From Strigamia acuminata (lineage: Eukaryota; Arthropoda; Chilopoda; Geophilomorpha; Linotaeniidae), in the NCBI GenBank assembly GCA_949358305.1, contig OX442317.1, positions 5,336,186 to 5,400,185 of the forward strand: a stretch of DNA of 64,000 bases, read 5' to 3'. The notes under the pieces were generated by a model that was not told the origin of the DNA, searched no databases, and saw nothing but the letters and a program-made list of their open reading frames with translations. The position numbers were made by a program, and so were the translations under genes. The number at the start of each line of letters is the position of its first letter. Positions within the stretch are counted from its first letter, which is position 1. Shown in pieces: positions 46,291 through 57,083 of this stretch.

Positions 46291-46815
46291 GCTTGAGGCG
46301 CATGATATATCGCGAAAAAAGAAATCGCGAATCCCAAAAAAAGCGACATTTGAAATCGCTACTTGTGGAATCGCGAATCGTGTTAGCGCAAACTCTCACT
46401 GGCGCGAACTCAAACTGGCGCTAATTGGACACGCGCGAAAAAAGCAATCGCGAAATAAACAAATCGCGAACAATCGCGAAAAAAGCAATCGCGAAATAAA
46501 CAAATCGCAAAAAATCGCGAATAAAACAAATCGCGAAAAATCGCGAAAAAACACAAACATCACAAACATCACAAACATCACAAACTGCAAATAATCGAGC
46601 CCGTTTCGCCGCCAGTTTCGCCGCCCGTTTCGCCGCCCGTTTCGAATTTTTTGTAACATTTCGCTAAAGTTTGATTCGCGATTTCTTTTTTCGCGATTTT
46701 TTCTTTCGCGATTCCTTTTTTCGCGCCTACTTCCGTATGAAAAAACAAATCCCGATTTTCGCGATTCCTTATTTTCGCGATTTCTTTTTTCGCGATACAT
46801 CCGCCACCCCGACAG
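46291..46815. mobile_element. Inverted-repeat element rich in AATCGCGAAAA motifs
   Basis: The left end (GGCGCATGATATATCGCGAA, AAAAGAAATCGCGAA) is matched by the complement of the right end (TTCGCGATTTCTTTTTTCGC, GATACATCCGCC). Between them are many AAATCGCGAAAA units, four CACAAACAT repeats (46552-46584) and four GTTTCGCCGCC repeats (46602-46642). A 134-codon Arg-rich minus frame is a by-product of these repeats. Confidence 0.78.
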
Positions 46816-47240
46816 CTTTATATTTCATCCAGAATCCGACAAAACTTTGCTAATTTCGTAAAACCAAGCGAAAATAGCGCAAACCTTACCCAAAACAAAG
46901 AATAGACCACCTAAATCCATCCATATATATATATAAAGTAAAGAGTTTACTGACAATTTAATGCTCCAAAGTTTTTCCATCACCACACTGCAATCTTAGA
47001 ATAGGCGTGACAGGTGACATTCGCAGCTGCTACACGTACTTATCCTAAAAACATTTCGAGAAAAAAATGGGAGGAAAAAAAATCTTTTTACTTGTTTTCA
47101 ACAATGCAAAACTTTAAAATAAAGTGACAAATTTGCTGCAACAAATCTGCTTTATCCGGGTGGTCCAAATAATACCGGCCCTACAATCCAGGGAGTCTCA
47201 AAAAAATTTATATACACTGTACAGCATTCAATTAAATACA

Positions 47241-47648
47241 ATAACGTATTACCGTTGTGCATGGGTTTAGCAGGTTTTTAAAATTTTGTTCAAAAAGTAT
47301 ATACCGGTATGCCGGTATAAAACGAAACATGCCGGTATAAGTAAAAAACCTTTTTTTCTTGTTGTTTTTTTTATCGAGCCCAGATGAATGATTATATTAG
47401 ATTTTGGGTCTGAAATTTGAGTTTTATTGATATTCTGAAGATTATTACAATAATTTGAGAAAATTTATACAAATTTCCTACATTTTAGACATCTAAAACT
47501 GATTTTTTTTGGTTGTTTTGGCTAAATGCTTTTTTAAAAAAATTCGTCCTCACTTACATCGAAATTGCCGTTAAAAATGGGGTTTATCGGCATGCCGGTA
47601 TAACTCGCACTATACCCGCATGTGGCTTAATGTGAGGTAATACAGTAT
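47241..47648. mobile_element. MITE family C, copy 2
   Basis: It has the same layout as copy 1, from AACGTATTACCGTTGTGCAT to CTTAATGTGAGGTAATACAG. It contains an extra block (GTAAAAAACCTTTTTTTCTT region, about 47340-47380) that copy 1 lacks. Confidence 0.8.
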
Positions 47649-49411
47649 ACATTAATCATTAATTGTAGGCAGTGTTGTTTAATTAACGTTTCTGGTGCAG
47701 TTTTTTCCGATCTTTTATTTGGTGTTTAGGTTTTGAGAATCCGAGCTTACGTTCTCAGGATATTTGCGATTTTAATCAATTTTTGTCCCAATTCGCCAAG
47801 TTTGATTGCACTAGTCATTCCTGAATTTCAGCTTTTGTGGTATTTTTGTGGATTATTACAATGCAACAAATTTTTAGGTATTTTATGTCATCACAAACGG
47901 TAGAAAATGATGAATAAAGACAGTGAGTACACTTGGGGGTTCCAGAGCCGGTCTGGAGGAATCATGTGGGAAATCTGGTCCAGGCTTGCAAGCACTTGAC
48001 ATAATAATTTGGTAGCAAAATTTTATGAAACATTCTAAATCGAGGCGCTTTCGGTTATAAATTTAAACTTAATACGATCGAATCAATTGATAAGACAAAA
48101 TAAGGCAACTGTAAATTATCCAAACTGAATGTTATCTCATTCTGCTTAAAGCTATTGTGCACCGAATGGGCCTTGTACCAATACCGACATCAAATCAACT
48201 CAACTCCTAAATTAAATTCTTTTTTTTTCCTATTCTTTTTCAAAACCATGGACACAGTAATTCAATTTTAATTCCCATTTCAAAGCTCGCCAACGGAATA
48301 CGGTAATACTAATGCAATTATTTATTGATTGGTAGATGAACTAGAAAATGATGAGTGTTTAATTTTAAATTTAAAAAAAAATTTTTTTTTTTTAATTTAA
48401 TATTATAATAAATGTAATCTGAGATTGTAAGCAATGTCCTACGGTGGGTATAAAGTTATTACAATTTATTTTTTTTATTTTTTTCAGTGGTTTAATTGCA
48501 CTTTCTCAGCCTGCCACGCTCGAAAACCACGAAATGAAATTTAGACAAAACGCCAGATGAAAAGTTTCATTTTCTTATCATTTAATTCATATTTTTGCCC
48601 GACCCTAAAACACATACAAACCAAAATTGTCTTTTTCCCCGTAACCACAAAGCTTCCAGTTCACGTCCAACGCTAATATCGATTTATACTTTAATCCAAT
48701 ATTTCTCGCACTCTTCACACTTAAATTGAAACAGCATTTTATTTTCATCCAACTTTTTATTATCAACTTAGTGATAACCGAAAAACAATTTTTTTTTTAT
48801 GGACTCAAAAAATTAGAAATTCCCATCACGAAAATAGAAAAAATAAAAAATAAAAAAAATAAATGAAATCCTTTACAGCTTTAAAAGTTAGCAACGCGCA
48901 TTTCTCAATTTATTCAATTGAATTTAATGCTAAGTCAATCAATATTTGCTGAAAAAACAACTTTTCTGTGCAAATTCTTTGTGCGTTTTAATATTTACTA
49001 ACTCACCGTGAGTTTCTTGGGTTAAATAAAAATATACGAGCGTTATGACTAAGCTTAACTTAAGATTTATGTAGTTTCAAGAAGAATCATTTCTGTAAGC
49101 ACTAAGCATGCATTTGGCACAAACCCAAGGTAGGCTTATCTGCTAGTCACCACATTTCTTCATTATTAGGTCAACAATACACCAAACAGTGATAATAATA
49201 ACTCCTAACCAAAGATCAATAAATGCAACAAAAAAAACCAGACTTTTTTTCAATTTAAAAAATTTAAAATCAAAAATCAAAAATTAAAAAATTAAATTTT
49301 TTAATTTTTTAACTTTTATATTTTTTTATTTTTAAAAAAATCGGTAACAATTTTTTTGTTTGCGAACTGTGAACTGCACCCACATTTTTTTTTCTGATCT
49401 CTTTCCAATAG
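47649..49411. other. AT-rich non-coding stretch
   Basis: If 46034-46138 and 49412 belong to one gene, this is intron. A very good acceptor (TTTTTTATTTTTTTCAG ending 48487) is followed by 26 codons open in one frame (phase 2) but closed in the phase needed to follow 46138. Confidence 0.45.
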
Positions 49412-49578
49412 CTTCGGTCCAACACGTGACTCCACCAGGTGTTCAAGTGAGCGCCGTACAATTTGCAAACCGGTTGCAGGGGACATTACGCCATCTGTTG
49501 CAATCACTCGAAGAAAGAAAACAATATTTTCTGGATCAAATTCCCTGCACAAGATGTGTCGAGACTCATCAAAACTAA
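49412..49578 (+). CDS. Candidate exon encoding an amphipathic helix with a CxxC motif
   Basis: A pyrimidine-rich acceptor (CTCTTTCCAATAG) ends at 49411. The frame enters in phase 1 and stays open for 55 codons to a TAA. It includes SVQHVTPPGVQVSAVQFANR, then a Leu-rich helix LQGTLRHLLQSLEERKQYFL and DQIPCTRC. A short leucine helix followed by Cys-x-x-Cys recalls the oligomerisation coil of subgroup-B thrombospondins, but this is pattern resemblance only. The entry phase matches the exit phase of 46034-46138. The 3' end is uncertain: it could be a terminal exon, or splice at CAA|GTGAGC (49447), which would leave a 35-nt exon. The minus strand is also open for about 100 codons here. Confidence 0.35.
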
Positions 49579-49702
49579 AACCGACACTATTTCTCCAATA
49601 GAAACTATTACGTACGTGCGTACACAATTAAGATTGATTCGGAATTCCACGCTCGTGGAGAGAGAGGAAATTTAAGAGTTGACTGCTTATTGGTATTGCG
49701 TC

Positions 49703-49730
49703 GTTGCCAGGCATTCGGCTGCCTGGCAAC
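49703..49730. promoter_or_regulatory. Perfect 11-bp hairpin with RFX X-box halves
   Basis: GTTGCCAGGCA and TGCCTGGCAAC form a perfect 11-bp inverted repeat around a 6-nt loop. The ends carry GTTGCC and GGCAAC, the half-sites recognised by RFX factors, although the spacing is wider than in a classical X-box. It lies about 125 bp downstream of the candidate exon at 49412-49578. It may be a regulatory site or an RNA hairpin in a 3' UTR. Confidence 0.35.
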
Positions 49731-49979
49731 CGTATAGTCGTTGCTTAACGTTTAGAATCTTAGCTACCTTCCGCGCTTCTCAAAATGGTGGTCCGCAAAC
49801 CGACGACGGTCTGCCACTTTACAGTTGAAACGCAGTTCACTGAAACTGTGAACACTTTGATTTCATCAAAATTACTTGACACGTTTTCTGTGGATACCAA
49901 TTACAGTGTGTAGCAAGGGTTCAAAGTATCGCATGCTACATTTCTATTGACAGCACTCACAAAACAGGTTTGATATTGA

Positions 49980-50993
49980 TATACGGGCGAGTCAAAAGTC
50001 TAGACACACCTTTTTTATTAAAAATAACTGAAGATATACCAATTCTAATAATGCGATCGAAAAAACGATGGCAGGCTATCCAGTTGTGACCTTAAATTTG
50101 ACTTGGAAGGTCATCGTCAAAGCAATCCATTTTGTACTTTTTAAACCGTTGAAGATACAGCAAAATTTCCAATTAAAAAGTTGTAAAGCACGTTCAAATT
50201 AGTAGCCTCAAGTAACCATCTGATAAATATAAATCAATCAATCACTTACCACTTATGTACTGTCATCCAGAGTATTTGAATGCATTGTCATTGCGAGCTA
50301 GTACTACCAACAACAAGAAGTAAACCTACAGTGTTTATGAAGTGCATTCATCATTATTCAACCCATCACATAACACAACTTATCCTGCCACAACTGGATA
50401 GCCCACCATTATTAAAATTGATATAATTTTTGATACCATGTTTTTTTGTATATTAAATACGGAGTATTTTATATTTTACCGATTAAGAGTCGCCCTCGAA
50501 TTGTAGCCACTGCAGAGACACCAAGAATACCGTATTTATTGACAAAAATGGCAGTTTTGAATAAGAGCCGCGGCTCTTAATTGATAAAATACGATAACTG
50601 TAACGTTCCCGGTATCAAAATGGCCGGTACTCCCGGAAAATCGGTAGTGTCGGGACTAAATAAGATCAGCCATTTTTCAATGTAAAAATGGCCATTTTTC
50701 GTCACAAAATGTAACGTTTCAATGACAAAAATGATGTTTCAACGTCGTTTTGACAATTTTAGACGAAACTGTTATTTTTTCAAATTTCCCGGTTTCCGGT
50801 TCCGTGATTTCGGTTTCCTGGGAAATCGGTATGATCCAATTTTTACCCAAAGTCACAATGAATTACATTTTAATGCACTCATTAGCATTGGATAAAGCAG
50901 AAAGAATTCAATATATTAAAACTGTATGTATTGCTGGTCGCCATGTAGGTCCGCAACCTGTGGCCGCGATGGGATACAAGGGAATAAAAATTA

Positions 50994-51024
<31 letters not shown>

Positions 51025-51081
51025 ATCTTCAGTCATTTTCAAGAAAAAAAGTGTGTCCAGACTTTTGATTCACCCCGTATA
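49980..51081. mobile_element. Foldback element interrupted by MITE B
   Basis: The left arm ATACGGGCGAGTCAAAAGTC, TAGACACACCTTTTTT pairs with the right arm AAAAAAGTGTGTCCAGACTT, TTGATTCACCCCGTAT. A second inverted pair inside (GGCAGGCTATCCAGTTGTG at 50069 and CACAACTGGATAGCCCACC at 50390) fits a related foldback of about 110-bp arms. An (AAAT)n tract lies at 50993-51026 beside the right arm. Confidence 0.75.
50467..50596. mobile_element. MITE family B, copy 3 (internally deleted, nested)
   Basis: Both ends are present (TTTTACCGATTAAGAGTCGC and CTTAATTGATAAAATACG), but about 120 bp of the centre is missing relative to copies 1 and 2. It lies inside the foldback element at 49980-51081. Confidence 0.75.
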
Positions 51082-52257
51082 CATCTTTGTTTCTGTGTAG
51101 TTTCAGCGTACACCCTCTGTATAAGCTTAGTAGAGCGGTGTTAGGTTACCGGTCCATATCACATTGTGAGAAAAAAATACTGGTCCTCTACTGTACATTA
51201 CAGGTAGTTTGAGAAGCTTGCTTCTGTAATTGAGTTACCGTACACAGTTGACCTTTAAGCCATAACTTTTCAAAGCTCGTTTAGAGCTATTATGGTCGTG
51301 CTTTGATATCTGTAAAACTGAAAATTGCTTTAGCAATCTTGTCAAATTTTAGTGGCTCTATCATTCGACTTTAGTTTGTCCTGAAAATATAACACCACTC
51401 ACTTCTCTCGAGCTTCTTCAAGAAAAAACGTCGTGTCATGTGTGTTATCCGAGACATTATCTGTATAAGATATTAGGTCTTGTTAACGCTTGATTTATAG
51501 CTAATTTTCCACACGCAAGCACGTGCAATTGAGACATAAATTGCAATTGGACAAGTCAACAATTAAAAACAACTATTTTTCCCATATTTCTGAAGCACAT
51601 TTTCGATCGATTCCATATATAAATTATTCCTCTTTCCCAACCAATGTATACGAATTCTTGAAAAATAAATCATTTCTATGAACTTCTGTGGCACCTCGGG
51701 TTAAAATTTTCAATAAATCCTATAAACTTCAATTTTTTTCCCTGTAAATCGAACAGATGCTCATCCATTAAACTCGTGTAATAACTGTCCAACGTTTCAC
51801 ACTGAAAACCCGGAAAAATATTTCATCATTTTGAAAAAATCCGTCCAAACTCTAAACAAAATCCGAAAACTTGAAAGTGTTTTGTCATGCGGGGCACTTT
51901 TATCCATTAACTCAGACAATGAAAAATAGCCAGAGCTTAGCACTTGTTCACTCTTGGACCTACGGTCCACTTTGACTGAACTCAACCAATGAATCAACCC
52001 ATAACACAAACTACCATAATACAGGAAATGGGACTCCATAAAAAAGCTTTTTTTTCAAGAGTCTTACAGCAAATGACATGAATAAAACCTAACTCGATGC
52101 AAGGCAATGGTCTAGTGTTCTGATATGCACTTCACATTCGCTTCTATCAACTGTCAATACGAAGCCGAAAAATTTCAACTTTAACCCTTCCAACCCTAAG
52201 ATGGGTCTTTTTGTGACACCATTTTTAAAAAATCATTTTTTTATGTGAAATAATTTT
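51082..52257. other. AT-rich non-coding stretch
   Basis: No gene or structured repeat recognised; one 80-codon minus frame (51797-52039) lacks support. Confidence 0.45.
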
Positions 52258-52352
52258 AGGTGCATTCAAAAACTCTAAAACGTATGCAAAACTCGTTTCG
52301 TGTTTGTACGTGACGTCATTCCCATTGAATAACATGGATTTGAATGCACCTT
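52258..52352. mobile_element. Very small MITE with AGGTGCATTCAAA ends
   Basis: It starts AGGTGCATTCAAAAACTC and ends GGATTTGAATGCACCTTTT. A CRE-like TACGTGACGTCATTCC lies inside. It is about 95 bp and related by its ends to the element at 36884-37028. Confidence 0.6.
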
Positions 52353-53420
52353 TTGTTTTTAATCCGATTTTTGCTGACTATTCCTTTGAAACCTCACTAG
52401 ACACTACACCACAATTGAAATTTTTTTTTTTTTTAAACTTTATATTTCAAAACTTAAAAGCGCCAATTCATCTCTTTGAAACAATGGCCGCCACAGTTAA
52501 GGCGCTCTTCATTTAAAGCCAATTCAAACCGCACATAAGGAAATTGCCAGTTTGAAAATAAAAAGAGAAAAATGTGGAATAAAAAAAAAGAAACCATCAT
52601 CAAATTACCCAAAGATAAAAAACTTCCAACTCATAAATCATTGAAATAAAAACGAATCCAATCATCATGTTTTATTCCTCACCAATTCTCCAGTGGTTAC
52701 AAAACTTATCATCAAAAGCGAAACGTTGGCAGCTGAAGAATTCGCGTTCAACACATCATTTAAAACATTTTCAAATCGAATAACCGGTGACGTTGCGTTT
52801 CATTCCTGAATTCAAAATGCACTTAACTCCAAGACAAAATTTAAGAAATTTATTCCACATTTATTCATTTATTTCCAATTTTTCACGCCCAATATCTGGT
52901 AAAACTGAAATCTGGCAACCTCACGTGAGTTTTGCCTTTTAGAAGATTAGAAAATCGTAATTACGTCTCCAAAACTTAAATCCTTGAACAAGTTTAGAGT
53001 TATTATCATCACAAGCTGTGAATCTTGGCAACCCAAACACAATTCTTTACGTTGTCATGATTTTGCTGCCAACAAACCCTAAATTTCATTAAAGTTTTAT
53101 TTTTTAAACTTTTTTTTTTGAATATCCTTGCATTAGCTTTTGCAGTCTTGTTGAATCTTGTTATTGGATTTGACTTGACTCTACACAGGCTGTTGGATAG
53201 CTGAAGTGCAAATGGATGCCCAAGACATGCCGTTAAACGAAGATAACACACACCGACTCAAGTAATTGGCCTTTATTGGTTGTATGAACCGCTCATCTCC
53301 ACGTACTCGTGACAACCAGAGATGGTTTGGTATTAAAACTGCTTCACGCTTGCAAGCAAAAGCACAAAGAAAGCTGCCTCTTCTTCGTCAGGATATATTA
53401 ATATGATTCAAAAATATATT
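52353..53420. other. AT-rich non-coding stretch
   Basis: Nothing supportable as a gene; no inverted repeats noticed. Confidence 0.4.
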
Positions 53421-53468
53421 TTACATTATATTGCTTTTCACTTAAAGTATTCCAAAATGTATGGCATA
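53421..53468 (+). repeat. Family E repeat, 5' end fragment
   Basis: Only the first block is present: ATATTGCTTTTCACTTAAAG, TATTCCAAAATGTATGGCAT. Confidence 0.4.
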
Positions 53469-53552
53469 AGGGTAAAATGTGCCCGTTTTGGCATAAGGCG
53501 TTTTGGTATAAGGCATTACGTGTTTAGAGACAATTTTCAGGTCGATTGGTAA

Positions 53553-53570
53553 AAGCGCCATCTAGTTTGT
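53553..53570 (-). promoter_or_regulatory. CTCF-like core (inverted)
   Basis: The minus strand reads AAACTAGATGGCGCTTTT, the same TAGATGGCGC core as at 11627. Motif match only. Confidence 0.28.
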
Positions 53571-53959
53571 TTGCATTTTGCTACAAAAATGAAATTTACA
53601 CCATCTGATGGTGGTTTTAAACACTACTGGTATAAGCCAAAAGGCTATTGGCTGAAGCGCTCTTTACTAATGCAGCAAAGCCAGCTTAAAAGTTATGCTA
53701 GGGTTTTAAGGGGCAGAAAATTTCAATTCAGAATAAATAATTAATTAAACAACTAATACATACAAATTTCACACGAGTCAAAGTCTAACAAACAAAATCA
53801 CAAATTTTCAGCAAAAATAAGTGAATAGGAAAAAAATTTTCCTATTGCCTTATGATTCGAGAGTTAAACGATTTTTGTCTTAAAAACTGATAGTCCGATA
53901 AGATGAGCAAGCTTGTTAGTTATTATATGTATTTCTGATGATGTATTTTTTAACCACAT

Positions 53960-55460
53960 GGAACTTTTTTGTAATGACCAGGATGACTTACTTCGACTTC
54001 TGAAGACTAAGCTTAAGAAGATTGAAAAAAAGAAACATCAACTTATGATCAAGCATGACAACCACTTCAGGCAGACTTAAGGACATGGATTCCTTGATTT
54101 TCTTTAAAATTCATACCTGTAATCCTTTCCTGTTTAATTTTCCATTAATTACCACATTCTATGTCAAAATTGATCAAGATAATCCGTATCAAGATCTTCA
54201 TTATGTGGATTATGTTGGCCTGTAAGCATAAATGTTGTCGAAATATATTTCAAACTTGAAACGGATTAATCATTGAGTGCACAAACGCAAGATTAAAAAA
54301 CACTTAATCCGTTTTGGCAAAGGCAATTCAGAGTTCCTGTGTTTATATTTTATCAATGATAGCATGACGATGCTTCCATTTTCGAATGTTGTTCCAAAAG
54401 CTTATACAAAATCAATAGAATTATCAAAGTAATGAGTAAACTTTGATTCTTCCTAAAGATAACGCAACAAAACATGTTTCCAAATTGAATGAAAATCGTG
54501 CTGGCGGTTTCAATAGCTTCAAAAGGATGATTTGACAGATAGCAAGATCCTTAGAACATCAAGGATATGAAAATATAACTTATGGCGATTGAAAAGGTCC
54601 TTCAAAACCCACTAGGGAACAGTTGCCAGTGTTTGGTTTCTCAATCTTTTATTTGAACCAATCCGGTCCAAACAAATTGAATTTACTTTCATCTGACCAG
54701 ATAATGACTAAAAGTTTGATGCCCGAAAATTACGAATAAAATCGAATTTTATATTCCAGCATGATAAAATCATGATAAACATGGAGCAGGATCACCCCCA
54801 AAGAAACCTCAAACTTAGTTTCCTCTACGCCTAGGCAGTACCAGGCAGTCACCAGTGCCAAAAGAATCCTCTGTACCAGGGTTTTCCAAACGGTGAGGCG
54901 AGCCTCACTCGTGAGGCGCGAGCTGATTATTGGTAAGGTGCACCCATCATACGTGCCTAAATAAAATAAGCTTATTTTGCAAACTTTTGTAAACTTTTAA
55001 GCAAAATTATATAAAATTATATAAAAAATTATACAAAGTTTTATGCAAAATTATATAAAAATTTCTTTTTTTCTTTTTAGTGGTATATTTTTTAAAAATT
55101 TAATGCACTAGTAGATGAAGTAGGGCGCAGAAGATCGCCTTGCTTAAAAAGTGGGGCGCGATGCTAAAAAGTTTGGGAACCCCTGCTCTGTACCAAACGT
55201 TGCATCATCGAAGGTTAACGTCAAAGTTTTGGATGCTTTGATTCATACAAAATGGATAATTCTAGAATTGGCACCACATGTGCCAACCCTTTTCCTGGCC
55301 CTCTGGTGACCCATGCCCTCTTACAGACACAAATTTTAAATGCTTTTCTTTTAAGCACGTCAAAATGTCAACAATTCTCTTTACCGCACATAATTTGAGC
55401 CACTTCCATTTTGAAAAAACAAAGAACTGGTTAAATAGGTGTCAAAGGAGCGACATAATG
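53960..55460 (-). pseudogene. Decayed Tc1-type transposase region
   Basis: On the minus strand 54706-54658 reads IIWSDESKFNLFGPDWF, the Tc1-family segment (consensus V.W.DESKF.LFG.DG) around the second catalytic Asp. It is followed by a stop. Other parts of a Tc1 frame cannot be followed reliably because of stops and frameshifts, and an hAT element interrupts the region at 54877-55185. Outer limits are estimates; terminal repeats were not found. Confidence 0.6.
54877..55185. mobile_element. hAT-type non-autonomous element with perfect 8-bp duplication
   Basis: It begins CAGGGTTTTCCAAACGGTGA and ends AAAAAGTTTGGGAACCCCTG, an inverted pair. It is flanked on both sides by CTCTGTAC (54869-54876 and 55186-55193), a perfect 8-bp target duplication diagnostic of hAT insertion. 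The interior has GGCGCGAG/GGGGCGCGATG motifs and AAAATTATATAAAA repeats. The intact duplication suggests a fairly recent insertion into the dead Tc1 copy. Confidence 0.92.
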
Positions 55461-56365
55461 ATGACGTGACCAACTACATTAAAGAAACGTGACTGCAAGC
55501 CGGTTAATAAAATTTTCTCCCCTTTTTTCTACAATAAATAAATAAATAAACGATTTGAACAATTGTCCCCTCAGCATTTCAGAGCAAACTGAAATATAAA
55601 ACGAAAATTATTATGCAACGTGAGCATTTGAAAAACTTCTAAGTTATGTTTCTCAACATTTATATTAACCATAAAATTTTTTTATCTTTACTTTAAAAGT
55701 ATTCAACAATAGACGCTGCCTGACAGTCCCTATAAAATTTTATATACAAAAATTTACCCTTTTTGCCATAAAATTTTTCTGCTGATCTGCAGATTACGAT
55801 ACATCTTAACTTGACATATCTTAACAACATCAACGAATAAATCAATTTTCCCTCAACCACTGTCCTTGCGAAACCATAAAAAAAAATCCATTTAAAAATG
55901 TTAACTCATCAAAATAAAAAAACATTTGCAAAAAAAAAAATTAAATTAAATTATTCGAGTTATGAAAAGTGCAGAACGTCTTCCTCCTCCATTCTTTTAT
56001 TTAAATGCAAATGATAGCTCGTCTTGAGATTGAATAACCCCCACAACATGCAAAAGAACCTCAATTGAATAAACCAAATTCATTCCACCAGCTTCCGCTT
56101 ATACATTCTGCCTCATTTCACTTCATTTCACTCTTCGCCACGTCCAAAATTTTATCAAAATTTACTCCACAGCGAAAACAGCTTCCACTTTTCAAAAAAT
56201 AAAACCGAAATTACAAAATAATCCAACACTTTTGTGAGAACCAAGACTTGTTAAAACGAAACAACTAATGAGTTTATTTGAAGCTGAATAATTTTAAAGA
56301 ACGGTTTGGCAAAGTACAAGTGCAAAGTACATGAATTCGTTGTTCGATATTTTAAACAATTACCA
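55461..56365. other. AT-rich non-coding stretch
   Basis: No gene or structured repeat recognised, apart from an (AAAT)n tract near 55535-55552. Confidence 0.45.
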
Positions 56366-56585
56366 TGTTTACATGCACAGAAAACAGAAAACTGAAAATC
56401 CAAATATTACTTTTCTGGAAGACTGATCGTGTAAACGAAACAGTTTTCCGTAAAAGACAGACTTATTTTGTTTAGATATAGATCGACGACCTGCTTGTTG
56501 TTCCAGATATTCAAAATGCATTATGGGTAATTCAAATATGACATCAAGTTTACTAGAAAACTAACGTCATGTAAACGCACACGAT
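56366..56585. mobile_element. Candidate GTTTACATGCAC element
   Basis: The left end CATGTTTACATGCACAG and right end ACGTCATGTAAACGCAC form an inverted pair; the left part carries AAAACAGAAAACTGAAAATC. A similar TTTACATGCAC end recurs at 60912-60960. Weak but family-like. Confidence 0.4.
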
Positions 56586-56634
56586 TAACCGGATAACTAA
56601 AATACAAAGTTTCACTTATTTGGAAAACACTTAA

Positions 56635-57083
56635 TAGAGAGTTTGCGGCAGGTACTTTTCCCTTATAAAAACTCTCGTTAAGCCTATAAGTATACCAAAA
56701 AACTTATACCTCTACCGGAGCTTACACTATAACTGAAAATAGCGTAGCCAATCCGGTAGTTTTCCACTATTTACGTCACTAACTAAAAATCTGGATTAGC
56801 ATTGACCTGTTTCGCCGCCATTTTAAATTCTCCGCTTTAAATTCTTGTAAATTCACAATAATAAAGTTGCAGCATTGTATTGCAACAGTTAAAAACAGGA
56901 ATTCACTCTTTTTATGCAAATGAAACGTTACTAGTTTCGGTAATCACATGACATGTGTAGGGTTAACTCCAATTTTATAACGATAACTTAAAACTTCAAC
57001 CGCAACCCACTTTTACCTTACACTAAATATAGTGTAAAAAATGTCATAATTGTAAGGGAAAAGTACCTGCCGCAAACTCTCTA
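56635..57083. mobile_element. MITE family A, copy 2
   Basis: The element starts TAGAGAGTTTGCGGCAGG and ends CCTGCCGCAAACTCTCTA. Its terminal inverted repeats are a closer match to each other than in copy 1, which suggests a younger copy. Internal motifs (AACTATACACTA- and TAGTGTAA-like) are shared with copy 1. There is no open reading frame. Confidence 0.82.

Noticed and set aside
46396-46800. 134-codon Arg-rich minus-strand frame
   Set aside because: Repeating RENKES/RRNGRRN-type residues come directly from the TCGCGA and GTTTCGCCGCC repeats of the element.
49316-49627. 103-codon minus-strand frame over the 49412 exon
   Set aside because: It starts with a non-ATG codon and lacks strong minus-strand splice signals, although its composition is protein-like; it remains the main competitor to the plus-strand exon.
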